Positions 33,617 through 42,914 of a stretch of 64,000 bases of DNA are shown piece after piece. Position 1 is the first letter of the stretch. Every line of letters begins with the position of its first letter. The position numbers and the translations under genes were made by a program. A model generated the notes under the pieces. The model saw only the letters and a program-made list of their open reading frames with translations, was not told the origin of the DNA and made no database searches. The DNA is from CAVYXK01 sp963708245. GTDB taxonomy: Bacteria > Pseudomonadota > Alphaproteobacteria > Acetobacterales > Acetobacteraceae. The DNA is taken from assembly GCA_963708245.1 (NCBI GenBank), contig OY970201.1, positions 806,001 through 870,000 on the forward strand. Direction: 5' to 3'.

Positions 33617-34015
33617 TCAGAACACGCGGCACAGGACCTCGCCGCCGACATTGGCGGCGCGGGCCTCGGCATCGCTCATCACGCCGCGCGGCGTGGACAG
33701 GATGGAAACGCCCAGTCCCGCATAGACGCGCGGCAGCTCCTTGATCTTGGAATAGACTCGCCGGCCGGGCGTGGAGACGCGGTGGATCTCTTTGATCACC
33801 GGTTCGCCTTCGGCATATTTCAGCTCGATGCGAAGCTGCGCGACGCCCGGCCGCAGCTCCTCGGCCGCGAAGCCGCGGATGTAGCCTTCGCGCTTCAGCA
33901 CGTCCAGCACATTGGCGCGCAGCTTCGATGCCGGCGCCACGCAGGACGTGTGCCGCGCGCGTTGCGCGTTGCGGATGCGGGTGAGCATGTCGCCTAGCGG
34001 ATCCGATAACGACAT
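33617..34015 (-). CDS. rpsH: 30S ribosomal protein S8
   Basis: A 132-residue S8 (MSLSDPLGDMLTRIRNAQRA, PGRRVYSKIKELPRVYAGLG, and the C-terminal GVMSDAEARAANVGGEVLCR). In E. coli S8 is the translational repressor of the spc operon. Start ATG at 34015 is 11 bases after rpsN. Confidence 0.98.
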   Translation of the reverse strand: MSLSDPLGDMLTRIRNAQRARHTSCVAPASKLRANVLDVLKREGYIRGFAAEELRPGVAQLRIELKYAEGEPVIKEIHRVSTPGRRVYSKIKELPRVYAGLGVSILSTPRGVMSDAEARAANVGGEVLCRVF

Positions 34016-34026
34016 CGACCGTCCCC

Positions 34027-34332
34027 TTACCAGCTCGCCTTGACCATGCCGGGGATCTGCCCAGCCGAGGCTAGGTCGCGCAGCGCGATGCGGCACAGCT
34101 TGAACTTGCGATAGTTGCCACGCGAGCGGCCAGTCAGCGTGCAACGCAGCCGCACTCGCACAGCGGCACCGTTGCGAGGCAACTGCGCAAGCTTGAGCGA
34201 GGCGTTGAACCGGTCTTCCACCGGCAGGCTGCGATCCATCAGAATCGCCTTCAGCGCGGCACGCTTGGCACGGTCGCGCCTCGCCATGCGCTCACGCTTG
34301 CCGTTGCGATTGACCTGGGAGGTCTTGGCCAT
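34027..34332 (-). CDS. rpsN: 30S ribosomal protein S14 (zinc-free type)
   Basis: A 101-residue S14 (MAKTSQVNRNGKRERMARRD, RCTLTGRSRGNYRKFKLCRI and the terminal GQIPGMVKASW). The length and lack of two CxxC pairs place it in the long, zinc-independent class. It lies between rplE and rpsH. Confidence 0.98.
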   Translation of the reverse strand: MAKTSQVNRNGKRERMARRDRAKRAALKAILMDRSLPVEDRFNASLKLAQLPRNGAAVRVRLRCTLTGRSRGNYRKFKLCRIALRDLASAGQIPGMVKASW

Positions 34333-34354
34333 GCTGTATCTCTCTACCTCACGT

Positions 34355-35077
34355 TCAACTGGCGAACGGCAGGTCGAATGCGCGCAAAAGCGCCTTCGCC
34401 TCGGCATCCGTTCTGGCGGTGGTGACGAACACGATGTCCATGCCGCGTACCGCGTCGACACGGTCGTAATTGATCTCGGGGAACACGATCTGCTCCCTGA
34501 GCCCCATCGCGAAATTGCCGCGGCCGTCGAATCCCTTGCCCTGGATGCCACGGAAGTCGCGCACGCGCGGCAGGGCGATGGTGATCAGCCGATCCATGAA
34601 CTCGTACATGCGCGCCTTGCGCAGCGTCACTTTGCAGCCGATCGGCAGCCCCTTGCGGATCTTGAACCCGGCGATCGCCTTCTTGGCCAGCGTCTTCACC
34701 GGCTTCTGCCCGCTGATCGCGGTAAGCTCGGCCACCGCGGAATCCAGCGTCTTCTGATCCGCGGTCGCCTCGCCCACGCCCATGTTGATGACGATCTTCT
34801 CGAGCCTGGGCACCTGCATCGGGTTCTTGTAGCCGAACTCGGCGCGCAGCTTTTCGCGTACCTCTTCCAGGTAGCGCTTCTGCAGCCGCGGCATCTCGGC
34901 CGGTGAGGCTGCCGGCGCCGGAGCGCCCGCAGCCGGCGCCGCTGCACGTTCGCGCGCCGACTCCTTGCGTGGCGGAGGCGCGCCGCGACCCTGCTGGCCC
35001 GGCGCACCACCTTTCCCCACGCCCGGACCCTGGCCCTTACCGCCGCCTTTCTTCGGTGCCGTCTTGCTTCCGCTCAT
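34355..35077 (-). CDS. rplE: 50S ribosomal protein L5 with a 61-residue N-terminal extension
   Basis: Residues 62-240 are a complete L5 (MPRLQKRYLEEVREKLRAEF, KIVINMGVGEATADQKTLDS, IPEINYD-like VFPEINYDRVD, GMDIVFVTTARTDAEAKALL). L5 binds 5S rRNA and contacts P-site tRNA. Before this is an unusual 61-residue Gly/Pro/Ala/Lys-rich segment beginning MSGSKTAPKKGGGKGQGPG. The long start (ATG 35077) is favoured because it lies only four bases after rplX, normal for this operon; the short start would leave a 187-base gap. Confidence 0.93.
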   Translation of the reverse strand: MSGSKTAPKKGGGKGQGPGVGKGGAPGQQGRGAPPPRKESARERAAAPAAGAPAPAASPAEMPRLQKRYLEEVREKLRAEFGYKNPMQVPRLEKIVINMGVGEATADQKTLDSAVAELTAISGQKPVKTLAKKAIAGFKIRKGLPIGCKVTLRKARMYEFMDRLITIALPRVRDFRGIQGKGFDGRGNFAMGLREQIVFPEINYDRVDAVRGMDIVFVTTARTDAEAKALLRAFDLPFAS

Positions 35078-35081
35078 GCTC

Positions 35082-35402
35082 TCAGCCCTCGATCACCTGG
35101 CCGGTCGCCTTGGCAATGCGCACCTTTCGCCCGTCCTCCAGCACCCGGTACCCGACCTTGGTCGGCTCATCACTCTTAGGATCGATCAGCTTCAGGTTGG
35201 ACAGGTGGATGCTCGCCTCTTCCTGTACGATGCCGCCGGGCTGGCCGAGCCCGCGGGGTTTCGAGTGCTTGGTGACGATATTCACGCCTTGCACCAACGC
35301 GCGATCGGCGCGGGGGAAGACGCGCAGGACCTCGCCCCGCCGACCCTTGTTCGCACCGGTGATCACCACCACCGTGTCGCCCTTGCGGATTCGCGCCGCC
35401 AT
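35082..35402 (-). CDS. rplX: 50S ribosomal protein L24
   Basis: A 106-residue L24: RKGDTVVVITGANKGRRGEV (KOW motif), VQGVNIVTKHSKPRGLGQPG and KVGYRVLEDGRKVRIAKATG. It initiates 50S assembly near the exit tunnel. It shares one base with rplN. Confidence 0.98.
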   Translation of the reverse strand: MAARIRKGDTVVVITGANKGRRGEVLRVFPRADRALVQGVNIVTKHSKPRGLGQPGGIVQEEASIHLSNLKLIDPKSDEPTKVGYRVLEDGRKVRIAKATGQVIEG

Positions 35403-35770
35403 CAGATCACTTCCGGCGCCAATGAGATGATCTTCATGAACTTCCGCCCGCGCAGCTCGCGCACAACCGGGCCGAAGATGCGGGTGCCGATGGGCTCCTG
35501 CTGTTTGGTGATCAGCACCGCGGCGTTGCGATCGAAGCGGATCGCGCTGCCGTCCTGCCGGCGAACCGGGAACGCAGTGCGCACGATCACCGCCTGGTGC
35601 ACGTCGCCCTTCTTCACCTTGCCCCGCGGGATCGCCTCCTTAACGGAGACGACGATCACATCGCCGACCGAGGCAGTCTTGCGCTTCGAGCCGCCCAGCA
35701 CCTTGATGCACTGCACGCGGCGCGCGCCGGAGTTATCGGCCACGTCGAGATTGGTCTCGGGATGGATCAT
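35402..35770 (-). CDS. rplN: 50S ribosomal protein L14
   Basis: A 122-residue L14 (MIHPETNLDVADNSGARRVQ, VGDVIVVSVKEAIPRGKVKK, and GTRIFGPVVRELRGRKFMKI). Length is the exact family norm. It overlaps rpsQ by four bases and rplX by one. Confidence 0.98.
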   Translation of the reverse strand: MIHPETNLDVADNSGARRVQCIKVLGGSKRKTASVGDVIVVSVKEAIPRGKVKKGDVHQAVIVRTAFPVRRQDGSAIRFDRNAAVLITKQQEPIGTRIFGPVVRELRGRKFMKIISLAPEVI

Positions 35771-36081
35771 AACGGCGCTCCTTCAACCTGTGCTGCTTCG
35801 GTCGGCGTCGTTGCCGGTGTGCCCTGCTTGCCGGCCCACAACGGTTCGCCGTTCCGCTCGATCACCAGCCACGCCTTGCGCTTGCTAATCGGGCGGTGCT
35901 CCTCGATGCGCACGAGGTCGCCGACACGGCACTGGTTGGCCTCGTCATGCGCGGCGTATTTCTTCGAGCGGCGGATGAACTTTTTGTAGATCGGGTGCAT
36001 GACACGGCGATCGACAAGCACGGTGACGGTCTTGTCCATCTTGTCGCTGGTCACCCGGCCGGTCAGCACGCGTTTCGGCAT
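35767..36081 (-). CDS. rpsQ: 30S ribosomal protein S17
   Basis: A 104-residue S17 (MPKRVLTGRVTSDKMDKTVT, MHPIYKKFIRRSKKYAAHDE, GDLVRIEEHRPISKRKAW). The last 20 residues (GTPATTPTEAAQVEGAPL) are a non-conserved tail. S17 is a primary 16S rRNA-binding protein. Confidence 0.97.
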   Translation of the reverse strand: MPKRVLTGRVTSDKMDKTVTVLVDRRVMHPIYKKFIRRSKKYAAHDEANQCRVGDLVRIEEHRPISKRKAWLVIERNGEPLWAGKQGTPATTPTEAAQVEGAPL

Positions 36082-36096
36082 CGCTTCAAGAACCTC

Positions 36097-36339
36097 TCAG
36101 CTCGTGGCGCCGGATGGCGCCTGGGTGGCGGCGCGCTGGCGTTCGCCCATGATCGTCTTCACCCGCGCGATCTCGCGCCGCACGGTGCGGATGCGCGCGG
36201 TGCCCTCCGCCTGCCCGGTGGCACGCTGGAAACGCAGGTTGAACTGCTCGCGACGCAGGTCGAGCAGCAGCGTGGTCAGCTCGTCCGGCGTCTTGGCACG
36301 GACGTCGGAAGCCTTGTTCTGCGGCGATTTGGCCATCAC
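36097..36339 (-). CDS. rpmC: 50S ribosomal protein L29
   Basis: An 80-residue L29 (DVRAKTPDELTTLLLDLRRE, QFNLRFQRATGQAEGTARIR). The C-terminal 15 residues are an extension beyond the usual ~65. L29 lies at the exit tunnel. It overlaps rplP by four bases. Confidence 0.96.
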   Translation of the reverse strand: MMAKSPQNKASDVRAKTPDELTTLLLDLRREQFNLRFQRATGQAEGTARIRTVRREIARVKTIMGERQRAATQAPSGATS

Positions 36340-36752
36340 GCGTCTCCGATCCGCTGCACGATCCTTGTTTTGATCGGCAGCTTGGCTGCGCCCAACGTCA
36401 GCGCGTCGTGCGCTACGTCGGGCGTCACGCCATCGAGCTCGAACATGATCCGCCCGGGAGCGACGCGGACGACCCAGTATTCCGGGCTGCCCTTGCCGGA
36501 GCCCATGCGCACTTCGGCGGGCTTGATGGAAACCGGCACGTCCGGGAAGATGCGGATCCAGACGCGTCCGGTGCGCTTCATGGCACGCGTGATGGCGCGC
36601 CGCGCCGCCTCGATCTGCCGCGCGGTGATGCGGTCCGGCTCCAGCGCCTTCAGTCCGTAGGTCCCGAAGTTGAGCCTGGTGCCCGCCTTGGCGTTGCCGT
36701 GAATGCGGCCCTTGTGCGCCTTGCGGAATTTGGTGCGTTTAGGTTGCAGCAT
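36336..36752 (-). CDS. rplP: 50S ribosomal protein L16
   Basis: A 138-residue L16 (MLQPKRTKFRKAHKGRIHGN, FGTYGLKALEPDRITARQIE, RMGSGKGSPEYWVVRVAPGR). It helps shape the A-site tRNA-binding pocket. Normal length; 18 bases from rpsC. Confidence 0.98.
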   Translation of the reverse strand: MLQPKRTKFRKAHKGRIHGNAKAGTRLNFGTYGLKALEPDRITARQIEAARRAITRAMKRTGRVWIRIFPDVPVSIKPAEVRMGSGKGSPEYWVVRVAPGRIMFELDGVTPDVAHDALTLGAAKLPIKTRIVQRIGDA

Positions 36753-36770
36753 CGCGTCCTGCCGCTCCTT

Positions 36771-37448
36771 TTACCGCTGCGGTGCCTGTTCGGCGGCGCG
36801 TCGGTCCTGCGCCATCGGGTCGTGCGCCATGATCTCGCCCTTGAACACCCACACCTTCACGCCGCAGGTGCCATAGGTCGTCTTCGCCGTGGCCTGACCG
36901 AAATCGATATCGGCGCGCAGCGTGTGCAGCGGCACCCGTCCCTCGCGATACCATTCCACACGGGCGATCTCGGCGCCGCCCAGCCGGCCGCCGCAATTGA
37001 TTCGAATGCCCTGCGCGCCGAGCCGCATCGCTGACTGCACGGCGCGCTTCATGGCCCGCCGGAACGCCACTCGCCGCTCGAGTTGCTGGGCGATATTCTC
37101 GGCCACCAGCGTCGCGTCGATCTCCGGCTTGCGGATCTCGACGATGTTCAGCGCCACCTCGGCATTGGCCATCTTGCTGAGGCTCTTCTTCAGCCCCTCG
37201 ATGTCCTGGCCTTTCTTGCCGATAACCACGCCGGGCCGTGCCGCATAGATGGTGACGCGCGGCTTTTTCGCCGGCCGTTCGATCACCACGCGTGAGACGC
37301 CGGCGCCGCGCAGCTTCTCGCGCAGATGCCCGCGCAGTTTCAGGTCCTCGTGCAGCAGCGGCGCATAGTCCGAGCCGGCGTACCAGCGCGAATCCCAGGT
37401 CCGGTTGATGCCGAGCCGGAGCCCGATCGGATTGACCTTGTGCCCCAT
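36771..37448 (-). CDS. rpsC: 30S ribosomal protein S3
   Basis: A 225-residue S3 (MGHKVNPIGLRLGINRTWDS, KH-domain VVIGKKGQDIEGLKKSL, GIRINCGGRLGGAEIARVEW, TTYGTCGVKVWVFKGEIM). It forms part of the mRNA entry channel. Directly abuts rplV. Confidence 0.98.
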   Translation of the reverse strand: MGHKVNPIGLRLGINRTWDSRWYAGSDYAPLLHEDLKLRGHLREKLRGAGVSRVVIERPAKKPRVTIYAARPGVVIGKKGQDIEGLKKSLSKMANAEVALNIVEIRKPEIDATLVAENIAQQLERRVAFRRAMKRAVQSAMRLGAQGIRINCGGRLGGAEIARVEWYREGRVPLHTLRADIDFGQATAKTTYGTCGVKVWVFKGEIMAHDPMAQDRRAAEQAPQR

Positions 37449-37859
37449 TTACGTCCTCTCCTGCCGCGCGTTCTCTGCCGGCTTCTCTTCTTCGCGCTCC
37501 GTCACGACTACCTTCAGATGACTGAACCATTTCTCCACGCGCGCCGCGCGGCCGCGCCCACGGGCGTGAAAGCGTCGCATGACGATTGCCCGGCCCACTT
37601 CGGCGCGCGAGACGACCAGCCGGTCCACATCGAGATGATGATTGTTCTCGGCATTGGCGATCGCGCTCTCCAGCGCCTTCTTAACCGCCCCGGCGATGCG
37701 TCGCTTGCTGAAAGTCAGCGTCGCCACCGCCTGTGCCGCCGGCAGGTTGCGGATCATCCCGGCAACAAGATTGAGCTTGCGCGGCGAGACCCGCAGGTTA
37801 CGCACGATCGCCTGCGCTTCGGTATCGGCAAGAGCGCGAGGATAACCTGGCTTGCTCAT
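37449..37859 (-). CDS. rplV: 50S ribosomal protein L22
   Basis: A 136-residue L22 (AQAIVRNLRVSPRKLNLVAG, AEVGRAIVMRRFHARGRGRA, HLKVVVTEREEEKPAENARQ). Its beta-hairpin lines the exit tunnel. The C-terminal EEEKPAENARQERT is an acidic extension. Confidence 0.98.
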   Translation of the reverse strand: MSKPGYPRALADTEAQAIVRNLRVSPRKLNLVAGMIRNLPAAQAVATLTFSKRRIAGAVKKALESAIANAENNHHLDVDRLVVSRAEVGRAIVMRRFHARGRGRAARVEKWFSHLKVVVTEREEEKPAENARQERT

Positions 37860-37860
37860 C

Positions 37861-38139
37861 TCAGCCCCGCCTCGCTCGCTTGTCGCCGGCGTGTCCGGTG
37901 AAGGTGCGCGTCGGCGAGAACTCGCCGAATTTGTGGCCGACCATGTTCTCGTTCACCTGCACCGGCAGGAACTTGTGGCCGTTATAGACGCCGAAGGTCA
38001 GGCCAACGAACTGTGGCAGGATCGTCGAGCGGCGCGACCAGATGCGGATAATCTCGTTACGCCCCGAGCTGCGAGCGGCGTCTGCCTTGGCCAGCAGATA
38101 CGCATCCACGAACGGACCCTTCCAGACGGAACGTGCCAT
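37861..38139 (-). CDS. rpsS: 30S ribosomal protein S19
   Basis: A 92-residue S19 (MARSVWKGPFVDAYLLAKAD, IIRIWSRRSTILPQFVGLTF, VYNGHKFLPVQVNENMVGHK). It binds the 30S head with S13. One base from rplV, three from rplB. Confidence 0.98.
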   Translation of the reverse strand: MARSVWKGPFVDAYLLAKADAARSSGRNEIIRIWSRRSTILPQFVGLTFGVYNGHKFLPVQVNENMVGHKFGEFSPTRTFTGHAGDKRARRG

Positions 38140-38142
38140 CGC

Positions 38143-38973
38143 CTACTTCCCCTTGCCGCGGCGGCGAATGATCATGCCGTCCGTCCGCTTGTTGGCGCGC
38201 GTCTTATGGCCCTTGGTCGGCTTGCCCCACGGCGTTACCGGGTGACGCCCGCCGGACGATTTTCCCTCACCGCCGCCGAGCGGGTGATCGACAGGGTTCA
38301 TCGTCACACCGCGGTTGTGCGGCCGCTTGCCCATCCAGCGCGTGCGGCCCGCCTTGCCGATCTTCTGATTCATGTTGTCGGGGTTGGATACCGCGCCGAT
38401 CGAGGCCATGCACTCGGCCCGCACCATCCGCAGCTCACCCGACATCAGCTTGATCTGCGCGTAGCCGGCATCCTTGCCGACGAGCTGAGCATATGTCCCC
38501 GCCGAGCGCGCGATCTTGCCGCCCGCGCCAGCCTTCATCTCCACGTTGTGGACGATCGTACCAACCGGAATTGCGGCGAGCGGCATCGCATTGCCCGGCT
38601 TGATATCGACCCGCCGCCCAGCCACCACCGTATCGCCCACACGCAGCCGCTGCGGCGCGATGATATAAGCAAGCTCGCCGTCCTGGTACTTCAGCAAAGC
38701 AATGAAGGCAGTGCGGTTCGGGTCGTATTCCAGCCGCTCGACAGTCGCCGGGACATCGAATTTGCGCCGCTTGAAATCGACGTAGCGATAGGCCTGCTTG
38801 TGCCCGCCGCCGCGGAATCGCGAGGTGATCCGCCCGTAATTGTTGCGGCCGCCCGTGCCGATCTTGCCTTCGGTCAGCGCCTTGACGGGCTTGCCCTTCC
38901 ACAGCTCGCCGCGATCGATCAGCACCGTGCCGCGCAGGCTCGCGGTGACCGGGTTATAGGTTCTCAACGGCAT
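38143..38973 (-). CDS. rplB: 50S ribosomal protein L2
   Basis: A 276-residue L2 (MPLRTYNPVTASLRGTVLID, KQAYRYVDFKRRKFDVPATV, MNPVDHPLGGGEGKSSGGRH). The conserved histidine region near residue 229 (NPVDHPLGGGEG) is intact. L2 is needed for subunit association and peptidyl transfer. Confidence 0.98.
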   Translation of the reverse strand: MPLRTYNPVTASLRGTVLIDRGELWKGKPVKALTEGKIGTGGRNNYGRITSRFRGGGHKQAYRYVDFKRRKFDVPATVERLEYDPNRTAFIALLKYQDGELAYIIAPQRLRVGDTVVAGRRVDIKPGNAMPLAAIPVGTIVHNVEMKAGAGGKIARSAGTYAQLVGKDAGYAQIKLMSGELRMVRAECMASIGAVSNPDNMNQKIGKAGRTRWMGKRPHNRGVTMNPVDHPLGGGEGKSSGGRHPVTPWGKPTKGHKTRANKRTDGMIIRRRGKGK

Positions 38974-38983
38974 CTTATGCGTC

Positions 38984-39313
38984 TCACGTCAGGCCGGTGG
39001 TGAAGTCGATCTGCTGGCCGGCCGCCAGCCTCACGAACGCCTTCTTGATGTCGGAGCGCTGCCCTGGCCGGCCCTTGAACCGCTTGGCCTTGCCCTTCTG
39101 CACCAGGGTATTCACCGCCAGCACTTGCACGCCGAACAGCCCCTCGACCGCTGCCTTGATCTCCGGCTTGCTCGCCTCGAGAGCGACGCGGAACTCGTAT
39201 TGTCCGTGCTCTGACAGGCGGGTTGCTTTCTCGGTGATCACCGGGCTGCGGATGATCCGGTACATAGCCTCGCGCGACAGCGTCTTGCGCCGCTTCGGCT
39301 GAGTCCCGCTCAT
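38984..39313 (-). CDS. rplW: 50S ribosomal protein L23
   Basis: A 109-residue L23 (AMYRIIRSPVITEKATRLSE, VEGLFGVQVLAVNTLVQKGK). It provides the docking site for SRP and trigger factor at the exit tunnel. It overlaps rplD by four bases. Confidence 0.98.
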   Translation of the reverse strand: MSGTQPKRRKTLSREAMYRIIRSPVITEKATRLSEHGQYEFRVALEASKPEIKAAVEGLFGVQVLAVNTLVQKGKAKRFKGRPGQRSDIKKAFVRLAAGQQIDFTTGLT

Positions 39314-39969
39314 CCCTCGCCTCCGTCGGTCGGCGTCGACGCCTTGCCGTTGCCGAGCCGCTGCTTCAGCCCCTCGACGCCAGCGGCAGTGATCGCCAGC
39401 ATGTCGTGGCGCAGAATGTCGTACACGTTGGCGCCGATGGTCGGCAGCACGTCGATCCCGCGAATGTTGCGACTGACGCGCAGGAATCCGTCATCCACCG
39501 CGTGATCTACGATCAACACCGAGCTCCAGCCGAGCGCCTTCAGCTTGCGCGTGAGCTCCTTCGTTTTCGCGATGCCTTCGCCGCCGGCGGCATCCAGCAC
39601 CACCAGCTTGCCCTCGGCCTGCTTCTGCGACAGAGCCGAGATCAAACCGAGGCGGCGCACCTTCTTGTTCAGGCTGTATGCGTGGCTGCGCACCACCGGC
39701 CCGTGCACCACGCCACCCTTACGGAACTGCGGCGCCCGCAGACTGCCCTGGCGTGCGTTGCCCGTGCCCTTCTGGCGATATGGCTTCCTCGTGGTGCCCT
39801 GCACCTCCGAGAGGCCCTTCGTCTTGTGGGTGCCGGCGCGGCGCTTGGCGAGCTGCCACTGTACCACGCGCGCCATGATGTCGGCGCGCGGCGCCGCACC
39901 GAAAATCTCATCCGGCAGTTCGGCGGTGCCGGCCTCGGCGTTGTCCAGCGTTCGGATCGCGACTTGCAT
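39310..39969 (-). CDS. rplD: 50S ribosomal protein L4
   Basis: A 219-residue L4 (QGTTRKPYRQKGTGNARQGS, GPVVRSHAYSLNKKVRRLGL, DVLPTIGANVYDILRHDMLA). In E. coli L4 represses its own S10 operon. Length is normal for alphaproteobacteria. Confidence 0.98.
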   Translation of the reverse strand: MQVAIRTLDNAEAGTAELPDEIFGAAPRADIMARVVQWQLAKRRAGTHKTKGLSEVQGTTRKPYRQKGTGNARQGSLRAPQFRKGGVVHGPVVRSHAYSLNKKVRRLGLISALSQKQAEGKLVVLDAAGGEGIAKTKELTRKLKALGWSSVLIVDHAVDDGFLRVSRNIRGIDVLPTIGANVYDILRHDMLAITAAGVEGLKQRLGNGKASTPTDGGEG

Positions 39970-39974
39970 CGACG

Positions 39975-40670
39975 TTATCCTTCGGCGGCGACCGGCGCAT
40001 CGGCGAGCGCCGCCGGATAGGGCGCATCGGCCGGCCGCGTGCGCTTCACCGCGTCGCGCACCAGCACGAAGCTGTTCTTCGCGCCTGGGACGGCCCCCCT
40101 GAGCATGATCAGGCCCTTCTCGGCGTCGACCGCGGCGACCTCCAGGTTGAGCGTGGTCACCCGCTCCTGCCCCAGATGCCCGGCCATCTTCTTGTTCTTG
40201 AACACGCGGCCAGGGTCCTGGCGGTTGCCGGTCGATCCGTGGCTACGGTGGCTAATGGAAACGCCGTGGCTCGCCTCGAGCCCGTGGAAATTCCACCGCT
40301 TCATCGAGCCGGCAAAACCCTTGCCCTTGCTGGTGCCGGCCACATCGACGCGCTGGCCGACCACGAAATGCGCTGCAGACAGCGCCGCACCGGGTTCCAG
40401 CAATGCGTCCTCGGCTACGCGGAATTCTGCCAGCTTGGCTTTCGGCTCGACCTTGGCCTTGGCGAAATGCCCGCGGTTGGGCTTGGTCACGTTCTTCACC
40501 TTTGCCTTGCCCCAGCCGAGCTGCACGGCGGCATATCCGTCGCGCTCGACAGTCCGCGCCGCCACCACCTGCAAGTTGTCGAGGTGCAGCACGGTGACCG
40601 GTACATGCGTGCCGTCGTCGCGAAAAATCCGCGTCATCCCCAGCTTTTTTGCGAGCAGTCCGGTGCGCAT
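39975..40670 (-). CDS. rplC: 50S ribosomal protein L3
   Basis: A ~231-residue L3 (MRTGLLAKKLGMTRIFRDDG, GFAGSMKRWNFHGLEASHGV, HRSHGSTGNRQDPGRVFKNK). The methylated-Gln region GNRQDPGRVF is intact. A GTG one codon upstream (40673) is an alternative start. An unusually long repeat-bearing gap separates it from rpsJ. Confidence 0.98.
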   Translation of the reverse strand: MRTGLLAKKLGMTRIFRDDGTHVPVTVLHLDNLQVVAARTVERDGYAAVQLGWGKAKVKNVTKPNRGHFAKAKVEPKAKLAEFRVAEDALLEPGAALSAAHFVVGQRVDVAGTSKGKGFAGSMKRWNFHGLEASHGVSISHRSHGSTGNRQDPGRVFKNKKMAGHLGQERVTTLNLEVAAVDAEKGLIMLRGAVPGAKNSFVLVRDAVKRTRPADAPYPAALADAPVAAEG

Positions 40671-40686
40671 CACAAGCGTCCCTTGA

Positions 40687-40771
40687 CGTCATGGCCGGGC
40701 TTGTCCCGGCCATCCACGACTTGGTCGCGGCAGGAGAGACATGGATGCCCGGGCCAAGCCCGGGCATGACG
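40687..40771. repeat. Long palindromic repeat between rpsJ and rplC
   Basis: GTCATGGCCGGGCTTGTCCC followed by GGCCATCCACG, then an inverted GGATGCCCGGGCCAAGCCCG GGCATGAC. Each arm is itself a hairpin (GGCCGGGC..GTCCCGGCC and GCCCGGGCCAAGCCCGGGC). This is a different family from the C-rich repeats and is common in alphaproteobacterial intergenic DNA. Confidence 0.75.
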
Positions 40772-40805
40772 GTGAAGATGACGGTCGTTTCTCACAACAC
40801 CGCAC

Positions 40806-41114
40806 CTAAATCTTAATCTCGACATCCACACCCGCCGCCAAATCGAGCTTCATCAGCGCATCCACCGTCTGCGGCGTCGGCTCGACGATATCCAGAAGCC
40901 GCCGATGCGTGCGGATCTCGAACTGCTCGCGGCTCTTCTTATCGACATGCGGCGAGCGGTTGACCGTGAACCGTTCGATATGCGTCGGCAGCGGGATCGG
41001 ACCGCGAACGCGGGCACCCGTGCGCTTCGCCGTGTTGACGATCTCCTTCGTGCTGTTGTCCAGCACGCGATGATCGTACGCCTTCAGGCGGATGCGGATA
41101 TTCTGGTTGTCCAT
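40806..41114 (-). CDS. rpsJ: 30S ribosomal protein S10 / NusE
   Basis: A 102-residue S10 (IRIRLKAYDHRVLDNSTKEI, GPIPLPTHIERFTVNRSPHV, RTHRRLLDIVEPTPQTVDAL). Besides its ribosomal role it acts as NusE in antitermination. It heads the S10 segment and is preceded by a hairpin terminator behind tuf. Confidence 0.98.
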   Translation of the reverse strand: MDNQNIRIRLKAYDHRVLDNSTKEIVNTAKRTGARVRGPIPLPTHIERFTVNRSPHVDKKSREQFEIRTHRRLLDIVEPTPQTVDALMKLDLAAGVDVEIKI

Positions 41115-41136
41115 CGCTCGCTTCGTTCCGTTCGAC

Positions 41137-41179
41137 GAAAACGATGCCGGCGCCCCGCACCTCTGCGGAGCGCCGGCAT
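41137..41179 (-). terminator. Hairpin terminator between tuf and rpsJ
   Basis: On the minus strand ATGCCGGCGC and GCGCCGGCAT form a 10-bp stem followed by CGTTTTCG. It lies 12 bases past the tuf stop. The T run is short, so it may be a partial terminator or attenuator between the str and S10 segments. Confidence 0.6.
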
Positions 41180-41190
41180 GCGTTGCAGCC

Positions 41191-42381
<1,191 letters not shown>

Positions 42382-42425
42382 CGTCTTGTCTCCGTGAACC
42401 CTCGGTCAGTTCAGTTGCCTTGCCG

Positions 42426-42902
42426 TTACCACCGGTAATGGCTGAAGGCCTTGTTGGCCTCCGCCATCCGATGAGTGTCTTCCCGCTTCTTCACGGCTGC
42501 CCCGCGGTTGTTAACCGCGTCCAGCAGCTCGTTCGACAGCCGGTCCTCCATCGTGTGCTCGCCGCGCTTGCGAGCGGCGTCGATCAGCCATCGTATCGCC
42601 AGTGCTTGTCGCCGCTCGGTCCGCACTTCGACCGGTACCTGATAGGTGGCACCACCCACTCGACGAGATCGCACCTCGACCGCCGGCTTAACGTTGTCCA
42701 GCGCCTCGTGGAACATGCGCACCGGGTCGGCTTGCGGGCCGCCGCGCCGGCGCATCACCTCCATTGCCGAATAAACGATGCCCTCAGCAACCGACTTTTT
42801 ACCATCGTACATCAGCGCGTTCATAAAACGGGTGATCACGACGTCGCCGAACTTCGCGTCCGGCAGGATATCGCGTTTGACCGCGCGGCGGCGGCGTGAC
42901 AT
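42426..42902 (-). CDS. rpsG: 30S ribosomal protein S7
   Basis: A 158-residue S7 (MSRRRRAVKRDILPDAKFGD, FMNALMYDGKKSVAEGIVYS, VEVRSRRVGGATYQVPVEVR, and the terminal NKAFSHYRW). S7 nucleates the 30S head and in E. coli represses the str operon. Twelve bases from rpsL. Confidence 0.98.
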   Translation of the reverse strand: MSRRRRAVKRDILPDAKFGDVVITRFMNALMYDGKKSVAEGIVYSAMEVMRRRGGPQADPVRMFHEALDNVKPAVEVRSRRVGGATYQVPVEVRTERRQALAIRWLIDAARKRGEHTMEDRLSNELLDAVNNRGAAVKKREDTHRMAEANKAFSHYRW

Positions 42903-42914
42903 GCGCGCTGCCTC

